From: Candidatus Scybalocola faecavium
GTDB lineage: Bacteria > Bacillota > Clostridia > Lachnospirales > Lachnospiraceae
NCBI GenBank assembly: GCA_018713145.1
Contig: DVFP01000023.1
Coordinates: forward strand, 1-53,824
DNA length: 53,824 bases
Direction of reading: 5' to 3'
The stretch's first letter is position 1; every line of letters begins with the position of its first letter. A program made the position numbers and the translations under genes. Shown here piece by piece: positions 40,574 through 50,010 of the stretch. The notes under the pieces are model-generated. The model had not been told where the DNA came from, made no database searches, and saw nothing but the letters and a program-made list of their open reading frames with translations.

Positions 40574-43500
40574 CTACTGGATTATCTTAAACAGCTTCCG
40601 GGACATATAACGGAAAGATTCAAACTTTTTCATTGTCTCCTCCAGCTGTATATCTGCGTCATCTCTGGCCATACCGATCATCTGGTTGATCCAGGCAAGA
40701 GCATTGTCCAAAGAACCATTGCTCTTATCTGCAGGACAAGTCAGCGTCTGGCCGTCTGTGATCGTTTCCATGTATCCGTTTTTCTCTGTAATGTGGTATC
40801 GCACCTCTTCGTTGGCAAATAAGGTAAAGGCTTTTACGAAAATACCGCAGAAAACATGATCCATGTCTTCAATGATATATTTGCCCGCCGGCTGGCCCTC
40901 TTCATGGTACTCATAACAAATCGTCACTGTATTTTTAGGATCTGTACAATGCTGTACATAAACCTTATTAAGGATTTCCTCAGGAAGCTCGGCCACGGCC
41001 ACAAAGGTTTTAAAAAACGGCAGGATAATGCCCTTTTCCATAAAATACCCCAGTTGATGGCGGATCCAGTCCTCATGACCTTTCCGGGCAGTTTCAGACC
41101 CGGCATAATATTTCAGCAGCGCCAGGGCACATACTTCATAGGCCTGCTCCAGCTGCTCCAGCTCGATCTCAATAAATCCAAACAGGGCTTCATCTACTTC
41201 CATTCCCTTGACCAAATACTGGTAGCTGTAGAATGCCAGGAATGCCCGGACGATCCGGCTATCCGGCCTGGATTTATAATAAGATGAGAAAATGGCAATG
41301 CCATTATTTACAAAGGACTCGGAAAATAGGATCTGACACAGAAGCTTTTCTTCCAAAACAAAAGCATTCACCTCAAAATCCTTTGCGGCTTTCCAAATCG
41401 CATACAGATCCTTAGTTGTTCCCAAATAGTATTTAATCAGATATTCCAGGATCACATCATCATACTTGCCGCAGGAAAATGTATAATAAGCCATCTCTGT
41501 CATCAGGCTGTCACTGGCAAAATCTGTACTTCGGATCAAACGTGAGCACAAACGCATCAGCTTTTTATCCTGGATATTTTCATATCCGTAAACCTTGATG
41601 GCATCTAGAGCCTTTTCATACAGTCCCCTCTGGATATAATATTCCATGATCCTTCCCCGCTCTGCCGTATCCATGAGACCAATATCCAGCCGGAGCAGGT
41701 ATTTTTCCAATGTCTCCCCTTCATAATTGTCATAGTAAAAATCAATCAGGTTTTTCAGGACATTTTTCTGATATTCCTTTCGGATATTCGGCAGCTTTAA
41801 AGTACGTTTGTAAATATCAATCGATGCCTCATCCATTTTCTGATACTTCATAGCCCTTTCGCTGCGGTTAAGCAGAATCATCGGCTGGGACGGATCCATC
41901 CGGTAGCACTCCCGAAGAAGCGCATTATCCTCCATTAATCGGCTCTTTGTATACGCCACAGAACCAATATATCGGTTATCCTCCTGATCTACAAAAATAA
42001 GCTGATACTCATCCATGTAAATATCTACAAATGCCACACCGTCATTTAAGGGATAATACACATCCTGATCCACTTCCCGGTGGGAAACGATCACGCCCCG
42101 GATTCCCGGATGATCGCAAAATACCTGATATTTAAACAATACCTGGGGCAGGAATCCTGCCATTTTCGTATTCATCCGCTCTAATGTCACAAACTGATGA
42201 TACAGGACCACCATATGCTTGTTAATATATCCCTTTTTCAGCTGTTCATAAGTAAAAGCCTTTATGATATTTTCGTAATCCTTATAGATCTTTGGCAGTG
42301 TATCCCTGTGATTTACTACATAAGCATATATAAATGCTTTTTTGGACACAGACATTTGATTATCATAATTAAAATAAATGAGAACCCCCAGGGGAAGCTC
42401 CTCTACCTTAGTCTCGTCCAGGGAATACATATAGTATTCATAAATATCTGTCAGCTTCAGGGAAGACTCGATCCCAAGAGCAAACCATTTATTATATTTA
42501 AAATCTGTCTTATGGCCTTTAATCAACATACTGCATACAGCCATAAGGATCTCTTTTTTCTCATAAATCTCGCACAGCTCGATCAATGTCTTTAAGGCCA
42601 GCTCATCAAATACCCGGCTGTAAACGCACACCTGTGCGAACTGATACACTACGTCACTTTTCAGACAGTCATAGTGACTGGCCCAGGTTACCAGCTGAAT
42701 TTCATACCTGCCAAATTCCCGCATCAGTGAGGGATCCTCATTGAGAGCCTGAACTGCCTCCCAATACATGAGAGGGCTGCGGCAGCCCTTTTCAAACTGC
42801 TCTTTTACGAGAAGATAACGTTTCTGAGGCGTAAGCCGGTCAGTCATATGGAAAATAAACCATAACAGCTGCCAATAATCATACTGACGGCTATAATCCG
42901 ACTCAATCTTGTCCAAAGCGAAACGGGTATACTGATCATCATGACGCAGCAGCGCTGTCAGATAAAGGAAATATCCATAATACACCACGGACTGATGCCG
43001 GATTTCTCTGCCATTTTTATTATCCAAAAGCTCATGGGCATTATCCTCCTCCCCTGCAAGGATAGAGAAATGGGCCTCCAAAAGCTCATAGATAAGATCA
43101 CTGCTGTTATTCCTGCAGCAGTCTACCGCTTCCCTTGTCTGACGGATCCACTCATCCTTGGGCATCCGCCCCATGGCGAGTTTAAGATAATTATTAAAAA
43201 TTTCGTAAACACTGCTTCTAATGGATCTTCTCTGGGATGTCTGAGTGCTCCTTGCCTCTTCCATACAGTTGACCGGGATTTCAATCGTTTGATCAAAAGT
43301 GGAGATGATGATCTTCCCGTAATTATTTCCCTGACGAAAAGCTTCCGGATAGATCATATATTCCAGCTCATAATAACTGCCCAGAAAATCCTCTGTAGTC
43401 AGTTCTTTTTTGTAAACCTGAAGAAAATCTCCTACAGTTTTTACGGAAATTTTTCCATATCCCCAAGTGTCCTTTTCAATAACCAGTCTTTCACTAAGCG

Positions 43501-44140
43501 TTTCCGTAATATTTTCCAGATATATCTCATCCTGGGAGACCCGGATAGTCACCGGCTTTTTCCGTTTTAGTGTGCACAGAAATTCTTCCATAGCCTGGTT
43601 AGTATTCCGGGCCTTAATCAGATTCTCATAAATGTGGGCATGCTTTTTATTGACCAGAAAAACCCGCGGAAAATCAGCTGACCGAAACAGTTTTACCGCT
43701 TCATGCCAATTCGACTGAGCCAGCGCTGAAAACTGATACAGATCTTTAATATCCCCAATGCTGGTACGGCAAAAAGGCAGGCATACATGGGCTGAGAAAG
43801 GGATTTCAATTTCCCCTCCGTTACTGATAATACTAAAATGTCCCTCTATGGTCTCACCAGGCTCCAGTGTTCTGGGATCAAAAGTATAGTTGACCCGGCA
43901 CTGTGTCCCTACGATCATATTTTCCTGGCATACAATAAGTTTATTGGAGGAAAAGACCATAGCTCTTATGGACCGCCCATTTATGCTGCTTACATCAAAA
44001 TATCCGGAGCACACGGTCTGCGCCTCCGTTTCAATCTTCACAGTCTCCTCAGAAACAACAATATCGGGCTTTTCATACTCAAATATTCCTTTGGATAGTA
44101 AATTTATCTTTTCCTTCAACTTTTTCACCTGCAATTTCAT
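40574..44140 (-). CDS. DUF5717 protein: very large beta-domain / helical-repeat protein
   Basis: 1188 residues. The N-terminal 300 or so contain two Ig-like beta domains with PGETIEGHFSIISNGGEIEIPFSAHV (split by position 95-120) and a second IPVNC-ended sheet; about 800 residues of helical, TPR/solenoid-like repeats follow (for example YYIQRGLYEKALDAIKVYGYE). The last part before the C terminus is partly beta. No membrane helix, signal peptide or catalytic motif is seen. It matches DUF5717, which accompanies DUF5716 in Lachnospiraceae. The Ig-like opening is related in style to domains in its partner, hinting at a shared assembly. No strong ribosome site is visible before the ATG; translation may depend on the structured leader. 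Confidence 0.78.
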   Translation of the reverse strand: MKLQVKKLKEKINLLSKGIFEYEKPDIVVSEETVKIETEAQTVCSGYFDVSSINGRSIRAMVFSSNKLIVCQENMIVGTQCRVNYTFDPRTLEPGETIEGHFSIISNGGEIEIPFSAHVCLPFCRTSIGDIKDLYQFSALAQSNWHEAVKLFRSADFPRVFLVNKKHAHIYENLIKARNTNQAMEEFLCTLKRKKPVTIRVSQDEIYLENITETLSERLVIEKDTWGYGKISVKTVGDFLQVYKKELTTEDFLGSYYELEYMIYPEAFRQGNNYGKIIISTFDQTIEIPVNCMEEARSTQTSQRRSIRSSVYEIFNNYLKLAMGRMPKDEWIRQTREAVDCCRNNSSDLIYELLEAHFSILAGEEDNAHELLDNKNGREIRHQSVVYYGYFLYLTALLRHDDQYTRFALDKIESDYSRQYDYWQLLWFIFHMTDRLTPQKRYLLVKEQFEKGCRSPLMYWEAVQALNEDPSLMREFGRYEIQLVTWASHYDCLKSDVVYQFAQVCVYSRVFDELALKTLIELCEIYEKKEILMAVCSMLIKGHKTDFKYNKWFALGIESSLKLTDIYEYYMYSLDETKVEELPLGVLIYFNYDNQMSVSKKAFIYAYVVNHRDTLPKIYKDYENIIKAFTYEQLKKGYINKHMVVLYHQFVTLERMNTKMAGFLPQVLFKYQVFCDHPGIRGVIVSHREVDQDVYYPLNDGVAFVDIYMDEYQLIFVDQEDNRYIGSVAYTKSRLMEDNALLRECYRMDPSQPMILLNRSERAMKYQKMDEASIDIYKRTLKLPNIRKEYQKNVLKNLIDFYYDNYEGETLEKYLLRLDIGLMDTAERGRIMEYYIQRGLYEKALDAIKVYGYENIQDKKLMRLCSRLIRSTDFASDSLMTEMAYYTFSCGKYDDVILEYLIKYYLGTTKDLYAIWKAAKDFEVNAFVLEEKLLCQILFSESFVNNGIAIFSSYYKSRPDSRIVRAFLAFYSYQYLVKGMEVDEALFGFIEIELEQLEQAYEVCALALLKYYAGSETARKGHEDWIRHQLGYFMEKGIILPFFKTFVAVAELPEEILNKVYVQHCTDPKNTVTICYEYHEEGQPAGKYIIEDMDHVFCGIFVKAFTLFANEEVRYHITEKNGYMETITDGQTLTCPADKSNGSLDNALAWINQMIGMARDDADIQLEETMKKFESFRYMSRKLFKIIQ

Positions 44141-44209
44141 GTTGGATTATCATTCGTTTTATCACCGGCCGGAGGCTGCTGCTTTCAGGCAGCGTGCCGG
44201 AAAAGTTAG

Positions 44210-44252
44210 CCGTCTGCGAGCAGCCGATACCTTTTGCCTCATCGCCCGGCTT
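44210..44252 (+). repeat. Leader repeat element, copy 2
   Basis: Starts CCGTCTGCGAGCAGCC, continues GATACCTTTT and ends at CGCCCGGCTT. Near-identical to the element at 44336-44380. Confidence 0.7.
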
Positions 44253-44335
44253 GTTCTACACTGTCCCGCCGGGCTCGACTTCGCGCTTCGCGCTCAGTCA
44301 CGGGCTTCGCCCGATGTTCATCCGCAAAAAGGTAT

Positions 44336-44380
44336 CCGTCTGCGAGCAGCCGATACCTTTTTGTTCCTTCACGCCCGGCT
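44336..44380 (+). repeat. Leader repeat element, copy 1
   Basis: CCGTCTGCGAGCAGCC then GATACCTTTTT and a tail ending CGCCCGGCT. Preceded by AAAAAGGTATC, which pairs with its GATACCTTTTT. Confidence 0.7.
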
Positions 44381-44396
44381 CATTGCTATCGTGAAC

Positions 44397-44426
44397 ATTA
44401 TACCACTAAGGTTCTGGTTGGTGCAA
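44397..44426 (-). promoter_or_regulatory. Promoter of the DUF5717/5716 operon
   Basis: TTGCAC (44426-44421), 18-base spacer, TATAAT (44402-44397) on the minus strand; transcription would start about 250 bases before the DUF5717 ATG. Confidence 0.75.
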
Positions 44427-44793
44427 GATTTATGTGTGGCAAACAAGTTCGGTTGCCGATTTGTCCAACTTCACCTTAAAACACAAGTTTCTCCCTTATG
44501 GCCGGAGAAAACTGGATTTTGCCTATATGGAAGCAGGAATAAAGGCCCGGTTTGGTCATAAATAGCATTTTCTCGGATATGGGTGATCTTTTCCGAAGAA
44601 TACTCAGACTTAATGAAAAAAACAAAATGGAGGTTTTGATCCGTAATTTTCCCTGTCTGCAGCATTGTATCCGTGATGACTTATGATTCATAGTTGACCC
44701 GGAAAGATGAGTGCGTTTATAATGGTAATATGTGGGCCAGAGCGGCTTGCCGCGGCCTGGAATTTTTATTGGATTTCCCCGGAGGATTCAAAT
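44427..44793. other. Intergenic region, possible remnant coding sequence
   Basis: Between the DUF5717 promoter and the esterase gene no convincing gene is seen. On the plus strand a 38-codon frame (about 44577-44684) starting MGDLFRRILRLNEKNK has coding-like wording but no ribosome site, so it may be a fragment of a lost gene. The esterase promoter should lie here; I could not assign its hexamers. Confidence 0.3.
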
Positions 44794-46086
44794 ATGGGAA
44801 ATCCCTGGAAAGGTGGTTTTATTTGTATGTATGGGTATAAGACATTTACAGAAATTACAGATATGGGACCGTTTGTGACAAAGCTTTTGCTGCAGGTTCC
44901 TGAAGGTATGGGGCCGAAAGAGCTTGGAGCCGATGCCCTGAAGATTTATGTGGAAAGGAAATCCGCCAAAGATGGGAAGATCATTTTTACTAAGGATCTT
45001 TTCAATCCTCAGCTTCCCGGAGAGCCATCGAAAGGTTTTCAGCAGGCTGTAAATATCTATCCGGGAAACAGTCAGGGCGAGCCGAGCGCTGACGGAGGAT
45101 GGATCATTGCCGAGCTTAAGCCGGAACCTTTGGGAAAACGGACAGAAGGGACCATGCTTTCCAGTGAATATGTTGTCAGTGAATATAAAGTCACACTCAC
45201 TTGCAGGGATTTACATCAAAAAAATGCGACTTATATTTTTGACACTGATCTTGGAGATATATGTCCTCAGAAGAAAGGCTGGGCTGTTTCCAGAGCCGTT
45301 TCGGGAAAAATCCCGTTAAAATACGCTTACTATACTCCGGAACAAATTTCAAAAAAGATTCCTCTTGTCATATGGCTTCATGGGGCCGGAGAAGGCGGCG
45401 ATGATCCGAAAATTCCTTACACAGGGAATAAGGCAGTAAACCTTTCATCTGAAGATATTCAAAACAAACTGGGCGGGGCTTCTTTTATCCTGGTTCCCCA
45501 ATGTCCTACCGTCTGGATGGATGATGGACATGAACAACTGGGCCGATCTGGAAAAAGTATTTATTCGGAACCGTTAAAGGCCTGTATTGACGAATTTATC
45601 AACGCCCGCAAAGATTTTATCGATCCGGACCGAATCCTCATCGGAGGCTGTTCCAACGGCGGTTTTATGACCGTGCGTATGGCTATTGATTATCCCGGAT
45701 TTTTTGCTGCAGGATTTCCTGCCTGTGAAGCTTTCTATGAAGAAAACATTACACAGGAAGTTATTGACCGGCTTTGCACTCTGCCTTTATGGTTTATTCA
45801 TGATAAAGACGATGAAATCGTCAACCCGGCAGAAACATCACTGCCTTTATACCACAAACTGGTACAGGCCGGCGCCGAAAACATCCATTTTACTTATTAT
45901 GACCGGAAAAATCCGGTTTTTGACCAATACGGCCCGGATTTTAAATTTCCGCCGGAACAATTTAAACATGCAGTATGGGTCAATGTTTACAATGATGACT
46001 GCTTTACCGATATTGACGGACAGCCGGCCGCTGACAGCGATGGACCGCTGACCCTGTGGCAATGGCTTGGAAAAATCCACGGCTAA
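44794..46086 (+). CDS. Alpha/beta-hydrolase esterase with N-terminal Ig-like domain
   Basis: 430 residues from the ATG at 44794, 8 bases after GGAGG; an extension to 44707 lacks a site. The first 150 residues form a beta domain typical of the N-terminal part of such esterases (YGYKTFTEITDMGPFVTKLLL). The alpha/beta-hydrolase core follows with LVIWLHGAGEGGDD as oxyanion region, nucleophile serine in GGCSNGG, an acid in HDKDDEIV, and histidine in FKHAVW. The set resembles PHB-depolymerase/feruloyl-type carbohydrate esterases. There is no signal peptide, so it acts inside the cell; the substrate is unknown. Monocistronic, ended by a bidirectional terminator. Confidence 0.87.
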   Translation: MGNPWKGGFICMYGYKTFTEITDMGPFVTKLLLQVPEGMGPKELGADALKIYVERKSAKDGKIIFTKDLFNPQLPGEPSKGFQQAVNIYPGNSQGEPSADGGWIIAELKPEPLGKRTEGTMLSSEYVVSEYKVTLTCRDLHQKNATYIFDTDLGDICPQKKGWAVSRAVSGKIPLKYAYYTPEQISKKIPLVIWLHGAGEGGDDPKIPYTGNKAVNLSSEDIQNKLGGASFILVPQCPTVWMDDGHEQLGRSGKSIYSEPLKACIDEFINARKDFIDPDRILIGGCSNGGFMTVRMAIDYPGFFAAGFPACEAFYEENITQEVIDRLCTLPLWFIHDKDDEIVNPAETSLPLYHKLVQAGAENIHFTYYDRKNPVFDQYGPDFKFPPEQFKHAVWVNVYNDDCFTDIDGQPAADSDGPLTLWQWLGKIHG

Positions 46087-46156
46087 AACATTTTATGGCC
46101 TACAAATATGTGTCCGCTCATGCAAGCATGTCGGCCGCTTGCCAGGCGTATTGCGC

Positions 46157-46196
46157 AAAACAGCCCCGGAATGATATAACATCCCGGGGCTGTTTT
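46157..46196. terminator. Bidirectional terminator between esterase and flavoprotein genes
   Basis: AAAACAGCCCCGG (46157-46169) pairs with CCGGGGCTGTTTT (46184-46196), with A-run on one side and T-run on the other. Confidence 0.85.
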
Positions 46197-46226
46197 GGAG
46201 TCACAAAATATTCTGATTTGATTAAA

Positions 46227-47183
46227 TTATTTTACGCACTCTCTTTTTGCAGGAGGAAGGATCTCAGGAATATCAAATCCTTTAACTCTTTCCTGGCTTT
46301 CTTTAAATTTATCTGTATTACGGTTAGCAATAGCCTTGCCTTCATTTTCCTTAATATCATCTGCATGAATGAATTTTCCGGAAAGTGTATCATGAGCATG
46401 AGCCAGCTGTTCCTCAGGGAATACAAACTTGATCTTGCCGTCTTCCACTGTAAGGTCACCTTCAATACCGCAGGTCATGCAGATTGCATGTGTAGATTCC
46501 GGATCAAGGTAGAAGTTCTTGCTGTGGCAGTGAGGACATACACCTGGTTTGCCCATATACTGAGCATTTTCAATATCTGCTGCAGCTTTTGCAAGATTGC
46601 GTCCGATCTCACGAACACGCTCAACCTTGTCATCTTCCATAATAATGTTTTTGGACCATGCAAATTTTTCATTATCAATGATCTTCCATGCAGGAGACAG
46701 TGCCAGCATAGAGTGATCATACTCAATAGCTGTCGCCCAATCAGAACCACCGATACCGATAAAGGAAATAACTTTATCCTTTAAAAGTCTTGGGTCAATA
46801 GGCTTTCCGCCATGTTCTTCGCTGATCTTCTGAGCAACGATGTTCATACCACGGTCAAATCTGGGGCCAAAACGGTCCATAATGGTATGATGAAGGCCGC
46901 TGCCGCCTTTTTCAAAGATAGGATCTACCCACAGAACACCGTCTGCATCCAGTAATACGCTTCTGAAATCATCAAATTCATCACGTCTTGTGCAAATATT
47001 TCCTTTGCCCATAACAAGACCGCGGGAACATGCCACACAGCCGGTGCAGTCCTGAATATCCCAATCCAGCAGATGGATAAAGGAAACTTCAGCGCCCATT
47101 TCTTTAGCTGCGTTCAAAGCTTCTTTACACATGGCATCATTTGAACCATTTCTTGTTCCTAAAGATACACCTACAATCTTCAT
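46227..47183 (-). CDS. Iron-sulfur flavodoxin-family reductase with C-terminal zinc ribbon
   Basis: 318 residues from the ATG at 47183 (GGAGG 8 bases upstream); the longer reading to 47246 has no site. It opens as a flavodoxin-like fold, KIVGVSLGTRNGSND, with the FMN phosphate loop, and carries a compact cysteine cluster CTGCVAC...C (CX2CX2CX11C, about 46-63) like the 4Fe-4S site of Isf-type flavoproteins. A C-terminal zinc-ribbon-like CPHC...CMTC follows (about 226-246), which the common family lacks. It would transfer electrons via FMN and the cluster in the cytoplasm; its partner and substrate are unknown. A -10-like TATAAT lies at 47301-47296. Confidence 0.85.
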   Translation of the reverse strand: MKIVGVSLGTRNGSNDAMCKEALNAAKEMGAEVSFIHLLDWDIQDCTGCVACSRGLVMGKGNICTRRDEFDDFRSVLLDADGVLWVDPIFEKGGSGLHHTIMDRFGPRFDRGMNIVAQKISEEHGGKPIDPRLLKDKVISFIGIGGSDWATAIEYDHSMLALSPAWKIIDNEKFAWSKNIIMEDDKVERVREIGRNLAKAAADIENAQYMGKPGVCPHCHSKNFYLDPESTHAICMTCGIEGDLTVEDGKIKFVFPEEQLAHAHDTLSGKFIHADDIKENEGKAIANRNTDKFKESQERVKGFDIPEILPPAKRECVK

Positions 47184-47387
47184 TTTGTAATCCTCCGTAT
47201 ATAATATTTGCCATGGATCAATGTAATGTAAATTTCCACATGGCATGTTTCAGGTACAAAATAATTTTTGTGCACATTAGTGCTTTTCACGATTTATTAT
47301 AACACATTTTCAGCATAGTGCATACCTTTTTTTCCAAATCTCTCATAATAAATCGGTATCATTCCATAAGCAAATTGTAATGTAAAG

Positions 47388-48056
47388 TTATTTTGCCCCT
47401 CCCTGGCCGCCTGTCAAACGATGGCTCAGGCTCAGATCCATAAGATTTGCCAATACTTTAGGCATCCCCATCTCCTGATGATAGGTCATAACGATTTTTC
47501 CGGGCTCCAGGCGCCCTTCCATATTAAAATTCCCACAGGCCAAATACTTGGCTGTAAGCTGTTTAAGCTTTATATCATAGGTTGATTCAATGGCTGTATC
47601 AAAAATCAGATAATCTCCGCCATACCCCAGCCGATACAGCTGGCGGCTGTAGTCTACAAGTACCCCCGGCCAGTTTTGATTAATCGTCATCTGGAGGTAA
47701 AGATCCCTAAACAAAAGCTCTTCGCTTTCCTTCATCCACTGAATATCTCCATGAAGGATACTCTCACACTGATCCGGAGATAAATATGTATGCTGACGGT
47801 AAATCGTTCCGCCCCGGTTGCTCTGCTTATCCAGAGTCATATGCTTCCAATCTCCGTTATAAATCCGTATGGAATATGTATCCTTATTAAAAGCCTCCTG
47901 ACTGGACATATCCACTAAATAGTTAATTTCCTGATTAAAATAAAGACTCCGCAGCCAGCCCTGATTTTCCTGATTCGCCCCGATCTTATTTCTCATTACT
48001 GTATAATCATAAAATCCAATAACATTACTTTCTTCACTATAAATTTCATAGTTCAT
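47388..48056 (-). CDS. Divergent VTC-domain protein
   Basis: 222 residues with the flow of a VTC (polyphosphate polymerase-type) domain: NQGWLRSLYFNQ (cf. VRSLYFDT), NKDTYSIRIYNGDW (cf. KFRIRIYN), TLDKQSNRGGTIYRQ (cf. LEKKSK.GG), and a late VLVDYSRQLYR and VMTYHQEMGMP (cf. EVKY). Several basic and acidic residues that bind phosphate in true polymerases are changed, for example lysines to Q/N, so polymerase activity is doubtful. Such domains also occur in CotH-linked spore and surface genes, but none is adjacent. AGGAGG lies 11 bases before the ATG. Confidence 0.55.
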   Translation of the reverse strand: MNYEIYSEESNVIGFYDYTVMRNKIGANQENQGWLRSLYFNQEINYLVDMSSQEAFNKDTYSIRIYNGDWKHMTLDKQSNRGGTIYRQHTYLSPDQCESILHGDIQWMKESEELLFRDLYLQMTINQNWPGVLVDYSRQLYRLGYGGDYLIFDTAIESTYDIKLKQLTAKYLACGNFNMEGRLEPGKIVMTYHQEMGMPKVLANLMDLSLSHRLTGGQGGAK

Positions 48057-48279
48057 TTTTTACCATACCTCCTATGCTAATCATTATATGCCGCAACTAT
48101 GAATTTATGATGTCCATGGACTGAAAAATATCTTAAAAATGCAGAAAAAAAATTTATACTTTTTTCATTTTTGCATCCGCAGCTTATGGTGATCCCTTGT
48201 CCCTGCCTGTCAAAAATGATATGATGAGTTTATCCGGCAGAAAACTGCGGAAAATACGTCCAAAGGAGGCATATCCTTT

Positions 48280-49713
48280 ATGATCACACCCATTATTGAC
48301 ACTTCCATAAAAGATCCCGTGTATACACAGATCTACAAATACATAAAAAAGGAAATTGAAACCGGACATCTTTCTTTTAAAGAAAAGCTGCCCTCAACCC
48401 GTATACTGGCCTCCCATCTTCAGGTCAGCCGAAATACTATAGATATGGCCTATGGCCAGCTGATTGATGAAGGATATATTGAAGCATTTCCCAAGCGGGG
48501 ATTTTTTGTCTGCGATATTTCTTCGAATTTAATGTCCATTCCCGCCAATGCCCAGACAGCGCCCCAGCCAAAAGAAGAACAGCCTCACTATGACTTTGAT
48601 TTTTCTCCCTATGGGGTGGATCTGGAAAATTTCCCCTATGGCACATGGCGAAAAACTATGCGGGACATCCTTTATGATGACCGGAACACCTGCCTTTTTG
48701 AGGCCGGCCCCCGCCAGGGTGATGAGGATTTCTGCCAGGCCATTGCCGACTATCTCCACCAGTCCAGAGGGGTTTCCTGTACCCCGGATCAGATCATCGT
48801 AGGCGCCGGGGTAGATTACCTGCTCCTCCTCCTTTCCCAGATCCTTGGACGGGACACGGTCTTTGCCATGGAGGATCCTTCTTATATGCAGGCATGGCGC
48901 ATCCTGACCCACCTGGAATTTCCGGTAATCCCCATTACTTTAGATAAATACGGCATGGATATTAAAGCCCTGGAAAATTCCCAGGCAAATGTGGCGTATA
49001 TTACCCCTTCCCATCATTTCCCCCTGGGCATTGTTATGCCAATTAAGCGGCGTCAGGAAATCCTTTCCTGGGCCTGCGGCAAAAGTGACCGCTATATTAT
49101 TGAAGATGATTACGACAGTGAATTCCGGTACAAAGGCCGCCCCATTCCCAGTCTCCAGGGCATTGACACTCATCATAAGGTGATCTATATGGGTACCTTC
49201 TCCAAAGCTATTGCGCCCTCTATGCGAATCAGCTATCTGGTACTGCCTCCGGAGCTTTTAAATATTTACAGGAGGAATTACAGTTTTTATTCTAATACTG
49301 TCCCCAGAACGGAACAAAAGCAGATAACTGAATTTATCCGTCAGGGCCATTTCCAGCGCCACTTAAATCGGATGAGGAATATTTATAAAGCGAAACGTGA
49401 CTACATCTTAAAAGTCCTGGAGCCCTATGACCGAAAGATCCGTATTTCCGGAGAAAACAGCGGACTGCATATGCTTATTAAGTTTTTAGATGGCCGCAGT
49501 GAAAAGGAGCTTTTAATGCAGGCCCGAAAAGAACGCCTTCATCTTTTTGGCATTTCCCAATATATGGCAGGGAATACACTGCCAAAGACCATGCAATCAA
49601 CAGTGATCCTTGGCTATGCCAGTCTTACCTCCCATCAGCTTCAGGAGGGAATGGACCGCTTTATCCAGTGCTTTTTTCATAATGATGCTGTCCGTTTTGT
49701 AAAAGAAATGTAA
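48280..49713 (+). CDS. MocR-type regulator (GntR domain fused to aminotransferase)
   Basis: 477 residues. The N-terminal GntR winged helix (about 8-75) reads YTQIYKYIKKEIETGHL, LPSTRILASHLQVSRNTI. The rest is a fold-type I aminotransferase-like domain with the PLP lysine in GTFSKAIAPSMRI and a DDYDSEFRY substrate strand. Such proteins use PLP or a related ligand to control genes of vitamin B6, amino-acid or GABA metabolism. No obvious target sits beside it. AAAGGAGG precedes the ATG. Confidence 0.92.
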   Translation: MITPIIDTSIKDPVYTQIYKYIKKEIETGHLSFKEKLPSTRILASHLQVSRNTIDMAYGQLIDEGYIEAFPKRGFFVCDISSNLMSIPANAQTAPQPKEEQPHYDFDFSPYGVDLENFPYGTWRKTMRDILYDDRNTCLFEAGPRQGDEDFCQAIADYLHQSRGVSCTPDQIIVGAGVDYLLLLLSQILGRDTVFAMEDPSYMQAWRILTHLEFPVIPITLDKYGMDIKALENSQANVAYITPSHHFPLGIVMPIKRRQEILSWACGKSDRYIIEDDYDSEFRYKGRPIPSLQGIDTHHKVIYMGTFSKAIAPSMRISYLVLPPELLNIYRRNYSFYSNTVPRTEQKQITEFIRQGHFQRHLNRMRNIYKAKRDYILKVLEPYDRKIRISGENSGLHMLIKFLDGRSEKELLMQARKERLHLFGISQYMAGNTLPKTMQSTVILGYASLTSHQLQEGMDRFIQCFFHNDAVRFVKEM

Positions 49714-50010
49714 ATTTCATATAAAACTATTATTTTAAATATATTTTTCATACCTTTTTTGCAGAATCAATGTCTGCCGTAAAGAGAAAGCTTTGCACCA
49801 AGCTTTTCTGCAGTTTTCAGTAATCATTATTGTTTTAATATTGTATAAATACAGATACAATTTATTTTTATGTAAGATTTATGTAAGAATACTATAGAAA
49901 TTTATTATTTTTTGGACACAAAATGGACACATTTCTCCGATATGATAAGTTATGCAATAAGAGATGTGATACATAGATCTTACATTGCAAATCTATTCAA
50001 GGAGTGATTA
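49714..50010. other. AT-rich upstream region of the small lipoprotein gene
   Basis: It contains TTGTAT and ATACAA in inverted arrangement near 49840-49860, a direct repeat GGACACAAAATGGACACA near 49913-49930, and an imperfect hairpin AGAAAGCTT/AAGCTTTTCT near 49789-49812 that may terminate the MocR gene. No gene is seen. Confidence 0.35.

Larger units (their letters stand above)
44141..44396 (-). promoter_or_regulatory. Structured 5' leader of the DUF5717/5716 operon
   Basis: About 250 bases of GC-rich, highly structured leader with no gene. It holds two copies of a 40-odd-base element. One copy folds as AAAAAGGTATC/GATACCTTTTT (44326-44362) with a T-run on the minus strand, so it looks like an attenuator; the other (44210-44252) has lost its partner arm. 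Small hairpins with TTC loops (CGGGCTTCGCCCG) lie between. The leader ends near the ATG without a clear ribosome site. Confidence 0.5.

Noticed and set aside
42941..43570. A 209-codon plus-strand frame inside DUF5717
   Set aside because: It is antisense to a conserved repeat protein and shows no domain wording.
44471..44691. Two small minus-strand frames between the DUF5717 promoter and the esterase gene
   Set aside because: They overlap each other in different frames and lack ribosome sites.
46056..46784. A 242-codon plus-strand frame over the terminator and flavoprotein gene
   Set aside because: It crosses a bidirectional terminator and lies antisense to a clear flavodoxin-family gene.
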